From the NCBI GenBank assembly GCA_945861535.1, contig CAMAUZ010000018.1:1-64000 (forward strand): a DNA stretch of 64,000 nucleotides, written 5' to 3'. Position numbers and translations under genes: made by a program. Positions 8,527 through 15,855 of the stretch are shown here, in pieces; within the stretch, counting starts at the first letter, position 1; each line of letters begins with the position of its first letter. The stretch is from Akkermansia muciniphila. Its GTDB lineage: Bacteria; Verrucomicrobiota; Verrucomicrobiia; Limisphaerales; BJHT01. Under the pieces are notes generated by a model. It was not told the DNA's origin. It saw only the letters and a list, made by a program, of their open reading frames with translations, and searched no databases.

Positions 8527-9900
8527 ATGAAATTTTCCTGGTCACTGGCGGGGGCGGCGGTCGCGCGTTTCTTGCGCTCGGCGGTGCTGCTGACGTATGG
8601 CGTGATGGCGCTGCGGCTGGCGGGTTTTGTCATCGTGCTGCCGCTGGCGCTGCGGACGTTGCCGCCGGAGGACGTGGGGTTTTGGTATGTGCTGACGACG
8701 TTGGGCGGGCTGTTCAGTTTGGCGGAGGTGGCGTTCTCGCCGGTGATTTCGCGGCGGGCGAGTTATCATCATGCCGGGGTGGAGACGATTCCAGATTTGG
8801 GTTTGCCGGTGCCGGCGGCGGTGGCGGCGGGGCCGGATTTGGCGGGGCTGGCGGGGTTGGCGCAGATGGCGGGGCGCTTGTATTTGCGAATGGCTGTGGG
8901 CTTCGGTGGCTTGCTGGCGGTGACGGGCTGGGTGTGGCTGGAGTGGAAGCATCCGGCGACGTTCGCGCGGCCGGAGAATCGGGCGGCGTTTTTGTTGTTC
9001 GTGGCGGCGAACATCGCGGGGGGCGCGGGACAGTTCTGGCCGGCGTTGTTGTTCGGGGTGAACCGCGTTCATGCGTATCAGCGCGTATTCATCGGGGGAT
9101 TGGTGGCGAACTATGTCGTCGCGTTGACGGGCTTGTTGCTGGGCTGGGGGATTGTGGCGCTGGTGCTGGGGCAGGTGGTGCTGGGGATTTGGCCGCGCTG
9201 GCTGGCGGGACGGATGTTTCGCGCGGAGTTCGCGATCGGCGCGGTGACGGTGCCGCGGGTGACGCGGTGGCATGATGTTTGGCCGGCGGCGTGGCGGACG
9301 GGGTTGGCGAATTTCGGGTCATTTTTTTCGCTGCAAGGCACGACGCTGGTGTGCGCGCAGGTGCTGGGGCTGGCGGTGACGGCGAGTTTTTCGCTGAGCT
9401 TGCAACTGGCAATCACGTTGCACAGCGTGGCGGCGGCATGGCTGTTTGTGAAAAATCCCGAGATCAGCGCGCGGCTGGCGCGGGGCGAATTGGCGCCGGC
9501 GCGCGAGCTGGTGCGGCGGCGGATGGCGCTGGTGCTGGCGAGTTATGCGGTGGTGGCGGCGGGCGCGTGGTGGGGCGCGGAGCCGCTGGTGCGCGCGCTG
9601 GGATCGAAGACGCCGGTGCTGGGGGCGGGGGCGTTCGCGCTGATGTTGCTGGTGGTGGGCTGCGATCTTTTTCACGGAATGCACAACACGGTGTTGCAGA
9701 CCTCGAACCGGCTGCCGCATTTGTGGGCGCTGGTGGCGGGCGGGGTGCTGACGACGGTCTTGGGCGTGGTGCTGGCGGCGAAGTGGGGCGTGCCGGGATT
9801 GATCGCTGCGCCGGTGCTGGCGCAGTTGCCGTTCACGTATTGGCGGACGGTGCGGGAGTGCTGGCGGGTGTTGCGCGGGGGCGTGGGGGCGGCAGCGTGA
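8527..9900 (+). CDS. Wzx-like polysaccharide flippase / oligosaccharide translocase
   Basis: A 457-residue polytopic membrane protein with about 12 hydrophobic segments, starting at about residues 18-40 (VLLTYGVMALRLAGFVIVLP). Length, spacing and charge pattern match the Wzx/MATE-type polysaccharide transporters, which flip lipid-linked oligosaccharides across the inner membrane. There is no single diagnostic residue motif, so the call rests on topology and on its place between glycosyltransferase and methyltransferase genes. It starts at an ATG six bases past a TTTTC tract, right after the repeat at 8388-8510. O-antigen ligase or Wzy polymerase are less likely because no large periplasmic loop is seen. 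Confidence 0.72.
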   Translation: MKFSWSLAGAAVARFLRSAVLLTYGVMALRLAGFVIVLPLALRTLPPEDVGFWYVLTTLGGLFSLAEVAFSPVISRRASYHHAGVETIPDLGLPVPAAVAAGPDLAGLAGLAQMAGRLYLRMAVGFGGLLAVTGWVWLEWKHPATFARPENRAAFLLFVAANIAGGAGQFWPALLFGVNRVHAYQRVFIGGLVANYVVALTGLLLGWGIVALVLGQVVLGIWPRWLAGRMFRAEFAIGAVTVPRVTRWHDVWPAAWRTGLANFGSFFSLQGTTLVCAQVLGLAVTASFSLSLQLAITLHSVAAAWLFVKNPEISARLARGELAPARELVRRRMALVLASYAVVAAGAWWGAEPLVRALGSKTPVLGAGAFALMLLVVGCDLFHGMHNTVLQTSNRLPHLWALVAGGVLTTVLGVVLAAKWGVPGLIAAPVLAQLPFTYWRTVRECWRVLRGGVGAAA

Positions 9901-9919
9901 CGACGAGCCGTGAAACGGG

Positions 9920-9950
9920 ATGGCCGCAAAGAACGCAAAGAGACGCAAAA
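9920..9950. repeat. Tandem CGCAAAGA units (family E, one clear arm)
   Basis: Three CGCAAAG-type units follow each other (GGCCGCAAAGAACGCAAAGA, then GACGCAAAAAG) just after the flippase gene. A degenerate facing partner may lie near 10003-10030 (AACGCTTTTTCC, GGGCGTTTTC) but I would not insist on it. The tract sits in the 170-bp spacer before the next methyltransferase. Confidence 0.5.
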
Positions 9951-10070
9951 AGGGGCCGACGGGGCGGATTTGCGGGGAGGAATGGATTGCGCGCATCTGC
10001 GGGAAACGCTTTTTCCTCTGGGCGTTTTCTGGTGGGCGGGGCGGCGGATTTCTGAACTCAGATTGACAAC

Positions 10071-10814
10071 GTGCTGAAGGAATTTTTGAAGCGGACGGTG
10101 CGGCTGGCAGAGAGCCGGATGATCTGGCGGCAGCGCCGGGTGAAGTTTGGCGACGGCGAGTTGCGGCTGTTGCGGTCGCGGTTTTGGGATGACACGGAGC
10201 AGAAGATTTTCGAGGCGGAGATTCTGCCATATTTCCGGGCGATGGGCGACGGCGTGGCGGTGCCGGAGGTGATCGTGGATGCGGGCGCGGCGACGGGGCA
10301 TTTTGCGCTGGCGGCGACGGCGCGGTGGCCGGGGGTGCGGGTGGTGTGTTTCGAGCCGTCGGCGCGGCAGCGGGTGATGCTGGGGCGCAACGCGCTGTTG
10401 AATGGCGTGGCGGCGCGGATTCAGGTGGAGCCGCTGGCGCTGTGGAATTCGCGGGGGTTTCTGCGGTTTCGCACGCACGGGGCGATCAGTTGTCTGGAGG
10501 TGGTGAGTTCGTTGCCGCGGCATCTACCGTTCGAGGAGACGGTGCCGGTGGAGCCGCTGGATGCGTGGGTGGCGCGCACGGGATTGACGCGGCTGGATTG
10601 GATCAAGATGGACATCGAGGGCGCGGAGATCGAGGCGCTCGCGGGGGCGCGGGAGACGTTGCGGCGATGGCGTCCGGGCTTGCTGGTGCAGGCGTATCAT
10701 GTGCGCGACGGGGTGCGGACGTTCGAGGCGTGTCGGCGGTGGCTGGAGGGCGAGGGGTATCGGTGCGAGGAGTCGGGCGCGGGGAGCGGATTGCTGGTGG
10801 CGCGCGCGGGGTGA
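10071..10814 (+). CDS. FkbM family methyltransferase
   Basis: A 247-residue SAM-dependent methyltransferase. It shows VIVDAGAATGHFALA (SAM loop, about residues 67-81), VVCFEPSA (acidic strand end) and IKMDIEGAEIEAL, the FkbM signature that binds the cofactor and positions the catalytic site. The start is a GTG; no better upstream start exists in frame. It lies on the same strand as the preceding flippase, but 170 bp away across a repeat, so it may be a separate unit. Its likely role is O-methylation of a sugar in the surface glycan made by this region. Confidence 0.83.
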   Translation: MLKEFLKRTVRLAESRMIWRQRRVKFGDGELRLLRSRFWDDTEQKIFEAEILPYFRAMGDGVAVPEVIVDAGAATGHFALAATARWPGVRVVCFEPSARQRVMLGRNALLNGVAARIQVEPLALWNSRGFLRFRTHGAISCLEVVSSLPRHLPFEETVPVEPLDAWVARTGLTRLDWIKMDIEGAEIEALAGARETLRRWRPGLLVQAYHVRDGVRTFEACRRWLEGEGYRCEESGAGSGLLVARAG

Positions 10815-10826
10815 GGGGGCAGGGGG

Positions 10827-11482
10827 CAAAGCTCAAAGTTCAAAGCTCAAAGCTCAAGGGAAGCTCGCAAGAACCAGGGCGGCAACCCGCTCTGCTTGGG
10901 GGGATTCGCCGGGCGCGGTGCAACTTCGGAGGGGCGGTTGCGGATGGTGTGCCTGCTGGAAACCGCCACTGACTTTTACCGGCCCTTCTCTGAAGAAACA
11001 TCGATCTCTGGGTTAGGGCTGTCCCTCTAACCCAACTCACGTTGATCTGGCTATGGCCAATGGCACAACTGGCTGCCAAAATGTCGCTGCGTAGCGGTCG
11101 GTGGAGGCCAGGGCATAGCTCTGAAAACATCAGCACTTTCCCATCTTTTACCCCTCATCTTTTACCATCACTTCAGTGTCGTAAGCTGGATTAACTTTGT
11201 TGCCTGGGCCGCAAACTCGCCGAGCCGGTCCAGCAGCCCCGTGAGTTTGAAGAGTTCAGCCGATGACGGGTTGCTTGGCGATCACTCCGCGACGGCCGAC
11301 AGCGCGCATGCGGGTGCTGCCGGAGAAAGTTTTGGTAAAAGATGGGGGGTAAAAGATAACGACATTCGGGCGGGTGCGGTGCATGAGAGATGATTGGCGC
11401 CGGTCCGTGGTTTGAAACGATTCTGGTGGCGGTGGTGCTTGGAGTTTCCCTTGAGCTTTGAGCTTTGAACTTTGAGCTTTTT
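10827..11482. repeat. Inverted repeat with AAAGCTC heptad arms (family A, copy 1)
   Basis: The left arm (10827-10866) is a run of four 7-bp units (AAAGCTC, AAAGTTC, AAAGCTC, AAAGCTC) closing with AAGGGAAG. The right arm (11443-11482) is the exact mirror: GGAGTTTCCCTTGAGC followed by three CTTTGARC units. The core is about 580 bp and contains a further inverted pair (11138-11360), a small hairpin GGGTTAG/CTAACCC at 11011-11034, and no intact gene. Other copies lie at 17180-17385, 31583-31735, 46781-46988 and 49525-49648, with a lone arm at 29853-29888. Confidence 0.85.
11138..11360. repeat. Nested inverted repeat with ATCTTTTACC units (family B)
   Basis: The left arm (11138-11168) has two CATCTTTTACC units; the right arm (11333-11360) has two GGTAAAAGAT units. 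The pair sits inside the larger heptad element. Its core, about 165 bp, contains on the minus strand a 37-codon open tail ending in SSAELFKLTG..IQLTTLK whose stop codon falls in the left arm. The tail has a helical, coding-like look but I cannot name it; it may be the remnant of a gene. Confidence 0.7.
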
Positions 11483-11532
11483 TTCAGGCTTCCCGCCGAG
11501 GTCCGACCCACGCCGCACTGTGGAGTAGCGGT

Positions 11533-12690
11533 TCAACCGGACGGGAGCGGGTCGCCGAGCAGGAGGGCGAGATAGTGCCGGAGGGCGACGGGTTCGGTGA
11601 AGGCGGGGTTGAGGGGGCAGGCGAACTGGGTGACGTCGGTGTGGGCGGCGAGGAGTTTTTGGGTGAGTGCGTTCGAGTCGGTCGGGGAAAATTGGGAGGC
11701 GGCGTGGGGGACGACTTCGGGGAGGCTGCTGGTGTTGCTGACGAGGATGGGGGTGCCGACGGCCATGGCTTCGGCGGGCGGGAGGCCGAAGCCTTCGTAG
11801 AGCGAGGGGTAGAGGAGCAGCTCGGCGGCGGCGTAGAGGCCGGGCATGTCGGCTTCGGCGACGCGGCCGATGGAGACAATTTGTCCTCGGGGCAGACCCG
11901 CTTCGGCGAGGGCGGCGGGAAGGTCGCAGAGCGTCGGGTGCTGGCGCGTGGGGAGCGTGCCGGCGAGGACGAGGGGCGGGAGCGGGCGTTGGGCGTGGGC
12001 GTGGGCGGCGGCGTAGGCGCGGACGAGGAAGGGGACGTTTTTGCGGATGTCGTAGCCACCGACGTAGAGCCAGAAGCGCGCGGGGAGCTGGTGTTGGGCG
12101 CGAACGCGGTCGCGCTGGGGGCGCGCGAGTTTGGGCGTGGCGTCGCGGGGGACCCAGGGGTAGAGGCGGCGGATTTTTCCAGCGGGAATTTGGGCGAGGG
12201 TGGCGAGGTCGTTTTGCGAGCAGGTGGAGTCGGTGAGGACGAGGTGTCCGCCAGCGGCGTAGCGTTCGGTGGCGCGGGCGAGCCAGCGGCGGAGGCCGTG
12301 GCTGCCGGTGTAAATGGGGAAGCGGCGGTAGAGGCAGTCGTGCAGGGTGACGACGGTGCGGGCCGGCCGCCACGGACTCCAGATCGGGGCGGGGGAATGA
12401 AAGAGCGCGTGCGGGAATTGGCGCGCGGCGGCGCGGGCGACGAGGATTCCCCACCACGCGGCGGCGAGCAGGGGATGGCGCGAGGGCGGGCGGCCGGGGA
12501 CGGGAACGCAGATTTCGGCGGGGAGAAGCGCGCGGGCTTCGGCGGCATCAGCGGGGAGGAGGACGCGAAACGGCGGGGCGTCGGGCGCGCGCAGCAGGGC
12601 GTGGATGAGGCGCAGGGTGTAGGTGCCGACGCCAACGTGCGGGTGCAGCAGGGGGAGTCCGCTGATCACGAGGCGTGGCGCTGAGTTCAT
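11533..12690 (-). CDS. GT4 family glycosyltransferase
   Basis: A 385-residue GT-B glycosyltransferase. The acceptor domain has a glycine-rich start (HVGVGTYTLRL, about residues 18-28). The donor domain shows YVGGYDIRKNVPFLVRAY (about 207-224) and the E-x7-E site in SLYEGFGLPPAEAMAVGTP with both glutamates. It is closest in look to mannosyl/rhamnosyl-type enzymes such as WbaZ/MtfB, an inference from motif wording only. It runs against its neighbours, ending near the heptad repeat. It shares its subfamily with the gene at 13996-15126, so the two may be old paralogues. It probably adds one sugar of the surface glycan. Confidence 0.86.
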   Translation of the reverse strand: MNSAPRLVISGLPLLHPHVGVGTYTLRLIHALLRAPDAPPFRVLLPADAAEARALLPAEICVPVPGRPPSRHPLLAAAWWGILVARAAARQFPHALFHSPAPIWSPWRPARTVVTLHDCLYRRFPIYTGSHGLRRWLARATERYAAGGHLVLTDSTCSQNDLATLAQIPAGKIRRLYPWVPRDATPKLARPQRDRVRAQHQLPARFWLYVGGYDIRKNVPFLVRAYAAAHAHAQRPLPPLVLAGTLPTRQHPTLCDLPAALAEAGLPRGQIVSIGRVAEADMPGLYAAAELLLYPSLYEGFGLPPAEAMAVGTPILVSNTSSLPEVVPHAASQFSPTDSNALTQKLLAAHTDVTQFACPLNPAFTEPVALRHYLALLLGDPLPSG

Positions 12691-12756
12691 GGCGGGAGTG
12701 TGCCGGGGGATCGGGGCAGGGTGAAGGAGGAAGCGGGGGAAGGGGTGTGGTGGAGA

Positions 12757-12868
12757 TTTTGGCAGGGGAATTTAGGGCAAAGGAATAGGGGCAAAGGAAT
12801 GGGGGCAGGGGAGGCGGCTCGGAAGTTCCATTCTTTTGCCTCCATTCCTTTGCCCTCAATTCCCTAGC
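12757..12868. repeat. Inverted repeat with GGGGCAAAGGAAT units (family F)
   Basis: The left arm (12757-12811) carries GGGCAAAGGAATAGGGGCAA and further units of about 14 bp. The right arm (12835-12868) reads TTTTGCCTCCATTCCTTTGC with flanking matches. The core is only about 23 bp. It fills the spacer between two divergent genes and would extrude a long hairpin. A single-arm relative lies at 4539-4572. Confidence 0.78.
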
Positions 12869-12906
12869 CATGTCTCGGGGAACCGATTGAGCGGTCACGC
12901 GCTCCG

Positions 12907-13806
12907 ATGTGCTTTGAGATTGCGACGTGGGGGTGTTGCTTGGAATCTGCGGCCCGATTTTTCATGAGTGGAACGCATCCGATTGATTTTGTGCGGCGGG
13001 CTTGCGGGCATCGGTTTCCGCCGCTGGGCGGGCTGGTGAATCGTGTGTTTTTCAAGCTGATGCCGGCGGCGGTGGAGACGGAGTTGTTTCCGGGGATTCG
13101 CGCGCGGCTGGATTTGCGGGACCTGACGCAGCGGACGACGTACTGGCAGGGGGCGCGGTTCGAGTATCCGACGGCGGAAATTCTGGCGGAGTGGGGGCGC
13201 GCGGGGACGGCGGTGTTTTTCGACATCGGATCGAACTACGGTTTTTTCAGCTACTGGATGTTGTCGCAGGTGGCGGGGTTGCGGGTGGAGGCGTTCGAGC
13301 CGAATCCGGCGACGTATGAGCGGGTGCGCGGGATCATCGGGCGCAACGGGCTGACGCGGATGCGGGCGTGGAATCTGGGGCTGAGCGATGCGCCGGGGCG
13401 GCTGATGTTGCACGCGGGCGTGGTGGATTCAGGGCACTCGACGTTTGGGGATCATCCCGAACTGGCGGGCGGGGCGAGGGGCGAGGTGGCGGTGACGACG
13501 TTTGATTTGTGGCGGCGCGAGGCGGGGTTGGCGCTGCCGGAGGTGCCGAGTTGGGTGGCGAAGATTGACGTGGAGGGTTTTGAATTGCGGGTGTTGCGGG
13601 GGATGCGCGAGGCGCTGGTGGCGCGGGCGTTCGCAGGGCTGATGGTGGAGATCAATGAGTTTACGCTGAAGTTGTGCGGGACGAGTCCGGCGGAGGTTTT
13701 CGCGCTGCTCGCGGAGGTGGGCTATGTGTCGTTGGCGAACACGCCGGCTGGGCGGCGGTGGCCGTTGGAGAAGACGGCGAATGCGTTTTTTGTGCCGCGT
13801 ACTTAA
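12907..13806 (+). CDS. FkbM family methyltransferase
   Basis: A methyltransferase of up to 299 residues, the third FkbM protein in this region. Motifs are FFDIGSNYGFFSYW (SAM loop, about residues 101-114), VEAFEPNP (acidic strand end) and AKIDVEGFELRVL (FkbM signature). The ATG at 12907 gives an N-terminus rich in Cys and Trp; an ATG at 12964 (residue 20) would be as good and I cannot decide between them. It lies alone on the plus strand between two minus-strand glycosyltransferases. It is presumed to modify a surface sugar. Confidence 0.82.
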   Translation: MCFEIATWGCCLESAARFFMSGTHPIDFVRRACGHRFPPLGGLVNRVFFKLMPAAVETELFPGIRARLDLRDLTQRTTYWQGARFEYPTAEILAEWGRAGTAVFFDIGSNYGFFSYWMLSQVAGLRVEAFEPNPATYERVRGIIGRNGLTRMRAWNLGLSDAPGRLMLHAGVVDSGHSTFGDHPELAGGARGEVAVTTFDLWRREAGLALPEVPSWVAKIDVEGFELRVLRGMREALVARAFAGLMVEINEFTLKLCGTSPAEVFALLAEVGYVSLANTPAGRRWPLEKTANAFFVPRT

Positions 13807-13836
13807 TCCGTCAGTTGCTGAACAAAGAAGAAGTCT

Positions 13837-13947
13837 TAACCACTAACCGGCACTAACTGGCACTAATAAGAAGGCCAGCCCGACGTTGCTCGGTGGGTGC
13901 GCTGGGATTGGTTTTTATTAGTGCCGGTTAGTGCCAGTTAGTGGTTT
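13837..13947. repeat. Inverted repeat with AGTGCCAGTT units (family C)
   Basis: The left arm (13837-13870) reads AACCACTAACCGGCACTAAC then TGGCACTAATAAG. The right arm (13914-13947) reads TTATTAGTGCCGGTTAGTGC then CAGTTAGTGGTTT. Units are 10 bp long, three per arm. The two arms carry the CCGG and CCAG variants in different order, so they were not made by simple copying of one arm. The core is about 43 bp. A lone arm of this family lies at 61643-61672. Confidence 0.83.
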
Positions 13948-13995
13948 CCACTCAGGCGTTCTGGGTGGTTGCAGAAGCCGGGATTGGCGGTCGGT

Positions 13996-15126
13996 TCAGA
14001 GCGTTTTCAGGACGGCTTCGATTTCGGTGGCGACGAGGGCGGCGCTTTTTTTCCAGGTGAAGCGGGCGGCTTGGGCGCGACCGCGGTCGCTGAGTTGGGC
14101 GCGAAGGGCGTCGTCGGTCCAGAGGTGGGTGAGGGCGGCGCGGAGGCTGGTGGGGTCGAAGGGGTCGAAGTAGAGGACGGCGTCGCCGCCGACTTCGGGG
14201 AGGCTGGTGGTGTTCGAGCAGGCGACGGGGAGGCCGGCGCGCATGGCTTCGACGACGGGGAGGCCGAAGCCCTCGGCGATGGAGGGTTGCACGTAGGCGA
14301 GGGCGTGGGCGTAGGCCCAGGCGAGTTCGGCGTTGGTGACGTGGCCGGGTTGGAGGATGTCGCGGGGCCGCGGGGCGCGCTGGAGGAGCGGCTGGATGAT
14401 GTCGCGTCCGTAGTCGGCGGGGCAGGGGCCGAGGAGGACGAGGAGCGGAAGGTCGGCGTGTTGGGCTTGGAGCGTGGACCAAACTTCGAGGAGGCGGCGT
14501 TGGTTTTTGTTTTCCGAAAAAGTGCCCGTGTAGAGGAAGAAGGGCTGGGTGATTTCGCGCGCCCATTCCGGAGCGACGGATGTCGGCGGGCCGAGGTCGG
14601 AGGTGCCGCAGGGGACGACGACGATGTTCCGGGCGTGGCGTGGGAAGACGGCGGCGAGCTGTTTCTGGCAGTAGGCGGAATCGGTGAAGACGCGGCGGGC
14701 GCGGCGGATGGCGAGCGAAGTGGCCCAGCGGTTGAGGTGGTAGCGCGCGCGCTGGCCGGAGGCGATCCAGGTCGAGCCGTGTTCGTAGAGATTGGAATCG
14801 AAAACGTTGACGACGAAGGGCGGTCCGCAGAGCGGCGGGAAGCTGGTGGTCGCGAAGCCGAGGTGGCACCCGGCGCGTCGCCACGCGGGACCGATCTGGA
14901 GGACGGCACGGGTGAAGAAACGGCGGCCGGGGAGAAGGATGGGACTGAACGATTCAGCGTGCGGCCAGAGGGGATTGTCGCGGCTCTCGGCGACGGGAAC
15001 CCATTGCCACGGAACGTCGAGGCGGAGGAGTTCAAGGGTCTGGTGAAAGACGTGGCGGGCCGTGCCGGGCGCGCGGTGGGCCTGGTTGGCGGGGGCGAGA
15101 TCGATGCCGACGCGCACGGGGGTCAT
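13996..15126 (-). CDS. GT4 family glycosyltransferase
   Basis: A 376-residue GT-B glycosyltransferase. I use the ATG at 15126 (MTPVRVGIDLAPAN...), because the upstream open frame runs through repeats. Motifs include a Gly/Ala-rich N-terminal loop, YTGTFSENKNQRRLLEVW (donor domain), and the E-x7-E site in IAEGFGLPVVEAMRAGLP. It resembles the mannosyltransferase-type group also seen at 11533-12690. It presumably acts in the same glycan pathway. Its 3' end is 48 bp from the inverted repeat at 13837-13947. Confidence 0.86.
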   Translation of the reverse strand: MTPVRVGIDLAPANQAHRAPGTARHVFHQTLELLRLDVPWQWVPVAESRDNPLWPHAESFSPILLPGRRFFTRAVLQIGPAWRRAGCHLGFATTSFPPLCGPPFVVNVFDSNLYEHGSTWIASGQRARYHLNRWATSLAIRRARRVFTDSAYCQKQLAAVFPRHARNIVVVPCGTSDLGPPTSVAPEWAREITQPFFLYTGTFSENKNQRRLLEVWSTLQAQHADLPLLVLLGPCPADYGRDIIQPLLQRAPRPRDILQPGHVTNAELAWAYAHALAYVQPSIAEGFGLPVVEAMRAGLPVACSNTTSLPEVGGDAVLYFDPFDPTSLRAALTHLWTDDALRAQLSDRGRAQAARFTWKKSAALVATEIEAVLKTL

Positions 15127-15390
15127 GGGGTGGTGGGCGCGGAGGATTGGGTTGGCACGGTCGGCGGAAATTTTTCTGGCGCGCTGGGCACGTTGACCGG
15201 GACCGGTTGCGGGTGAGTGCCTCGCGGAGCTGTCGGTGGGCGGATTTCCGGCGTGCCAGCGGCGGGACTGTTGGAGACGGAGCGGGGGCGAGTCGAGTGC
15301 AATTTTGGCGGGATCGAGCGTGGGAGCGCATCGCAGTTTCTTGCACGCCCTCTGTTTCCCATCCCCAGCCCAGCGGGCGAAAGACAATAG

Positions 15391-15631
15391 CCCAGCACTT
15401 AAGTGCCGGGTCCGCGGCGGTAGCGAACCCAGTCCCGGCAGGGACGAAAGAAACCGTGCGCCGTCCCGCCTCTATCGTCCCTGACGGGACTTTCCGGTTT
15501 CCCGACCGTACGCCCAGCACTGAAGTGCTGGGCTGTTTTCGGTCGTCCCTGCGGGACTGCGCCAACACGCACCGACCGTTGCAAGAAACTGAGCTGCGCC
15601 CCGATCGTGGGAGCGCAGCTCAGTTTCTTGC
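15391..15631. repeat. Cluster of palindromes in the spacer 15127-15855
   Basis: The 729-base spacer holds no supported gene. It begins with about 190 bases without clear structure, then a cluster of hairpins: CCCAGCACTTAAGTGCCGGG at 15391-15410, GTCCCGGCAGGGAC near 15434, GTCCCTGACGGGAC near 15477, and GCCCAGCACTGAAGTGCTGG at 15512-15531. A perfect 19-bp inverted repeat with arms GCAAGAAACTGAGCTGCGC (15581-15599) and its complement (15613-15631) closes the cluster. A diverged direct copy of the last arm lies at 15324-15344. The palindromes resemble those in the element at 4580-4896. Confidence 0.72.
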
Positions 15632-15654
15632 GCGCGGCATGGCGTCCGCGCCAG

Positions 15655-15795
15655 CCGGGTGGGGCAGGCATCCTTGCCTGCCAGATGGCGGGGCATCCCT
15701 GCCCCGTGTTCCCGGTTCCGCGGGGGTGCTCGGCCATGGAAATGGGCGGCAGGGATGCCGCCCGAACTGGCAGGCAAGGATGCCTGCCCCACCCC
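15655..15795. repeat. Four-hairpin palindromic element, copy 2
   Basis: About 141 bp, the reverse-oriented homologue of 6281-6423. Outer arms GGGGCAGGCATCCTTGCCTG and its complement are perfect over more than 20 bp. The inner hairpins are GGGGCATCCCTGCCCC and GGGCGGCAGGGATGCCGCCC. In copy 1 the outer hairpin has a different stem sequence (GTCAGGCT/AGCCTGAC) that still pairs, so the structure rather than the sequence is kept. It ends 60 bp before the LarA-like gene. The open frame of that gene reads through it. Confidence 0.78.
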
Positions 15796-15855
15796 GCCCG
15801 CGCGCCTTCCGCTTATCCGCTTCCGCGCGCTCCGGTGGGTCGCTACGGTCCGCGC

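Noticed and set aside
10827-10866. AAAGCTC heptad runs as a CRISPR-like array
   Set aside because: The units are contiguous without spacers and occur as facing arms; no cas gene is present.
15607-15855. N-terminal extension of the LarA-like gene through the four-hairpin element
   Set aside because: The frame is open, but the residues come from the repeat and a good ATG follows at 15856. Unlike the DUF1365 case, nothing forces translation of the repeat.
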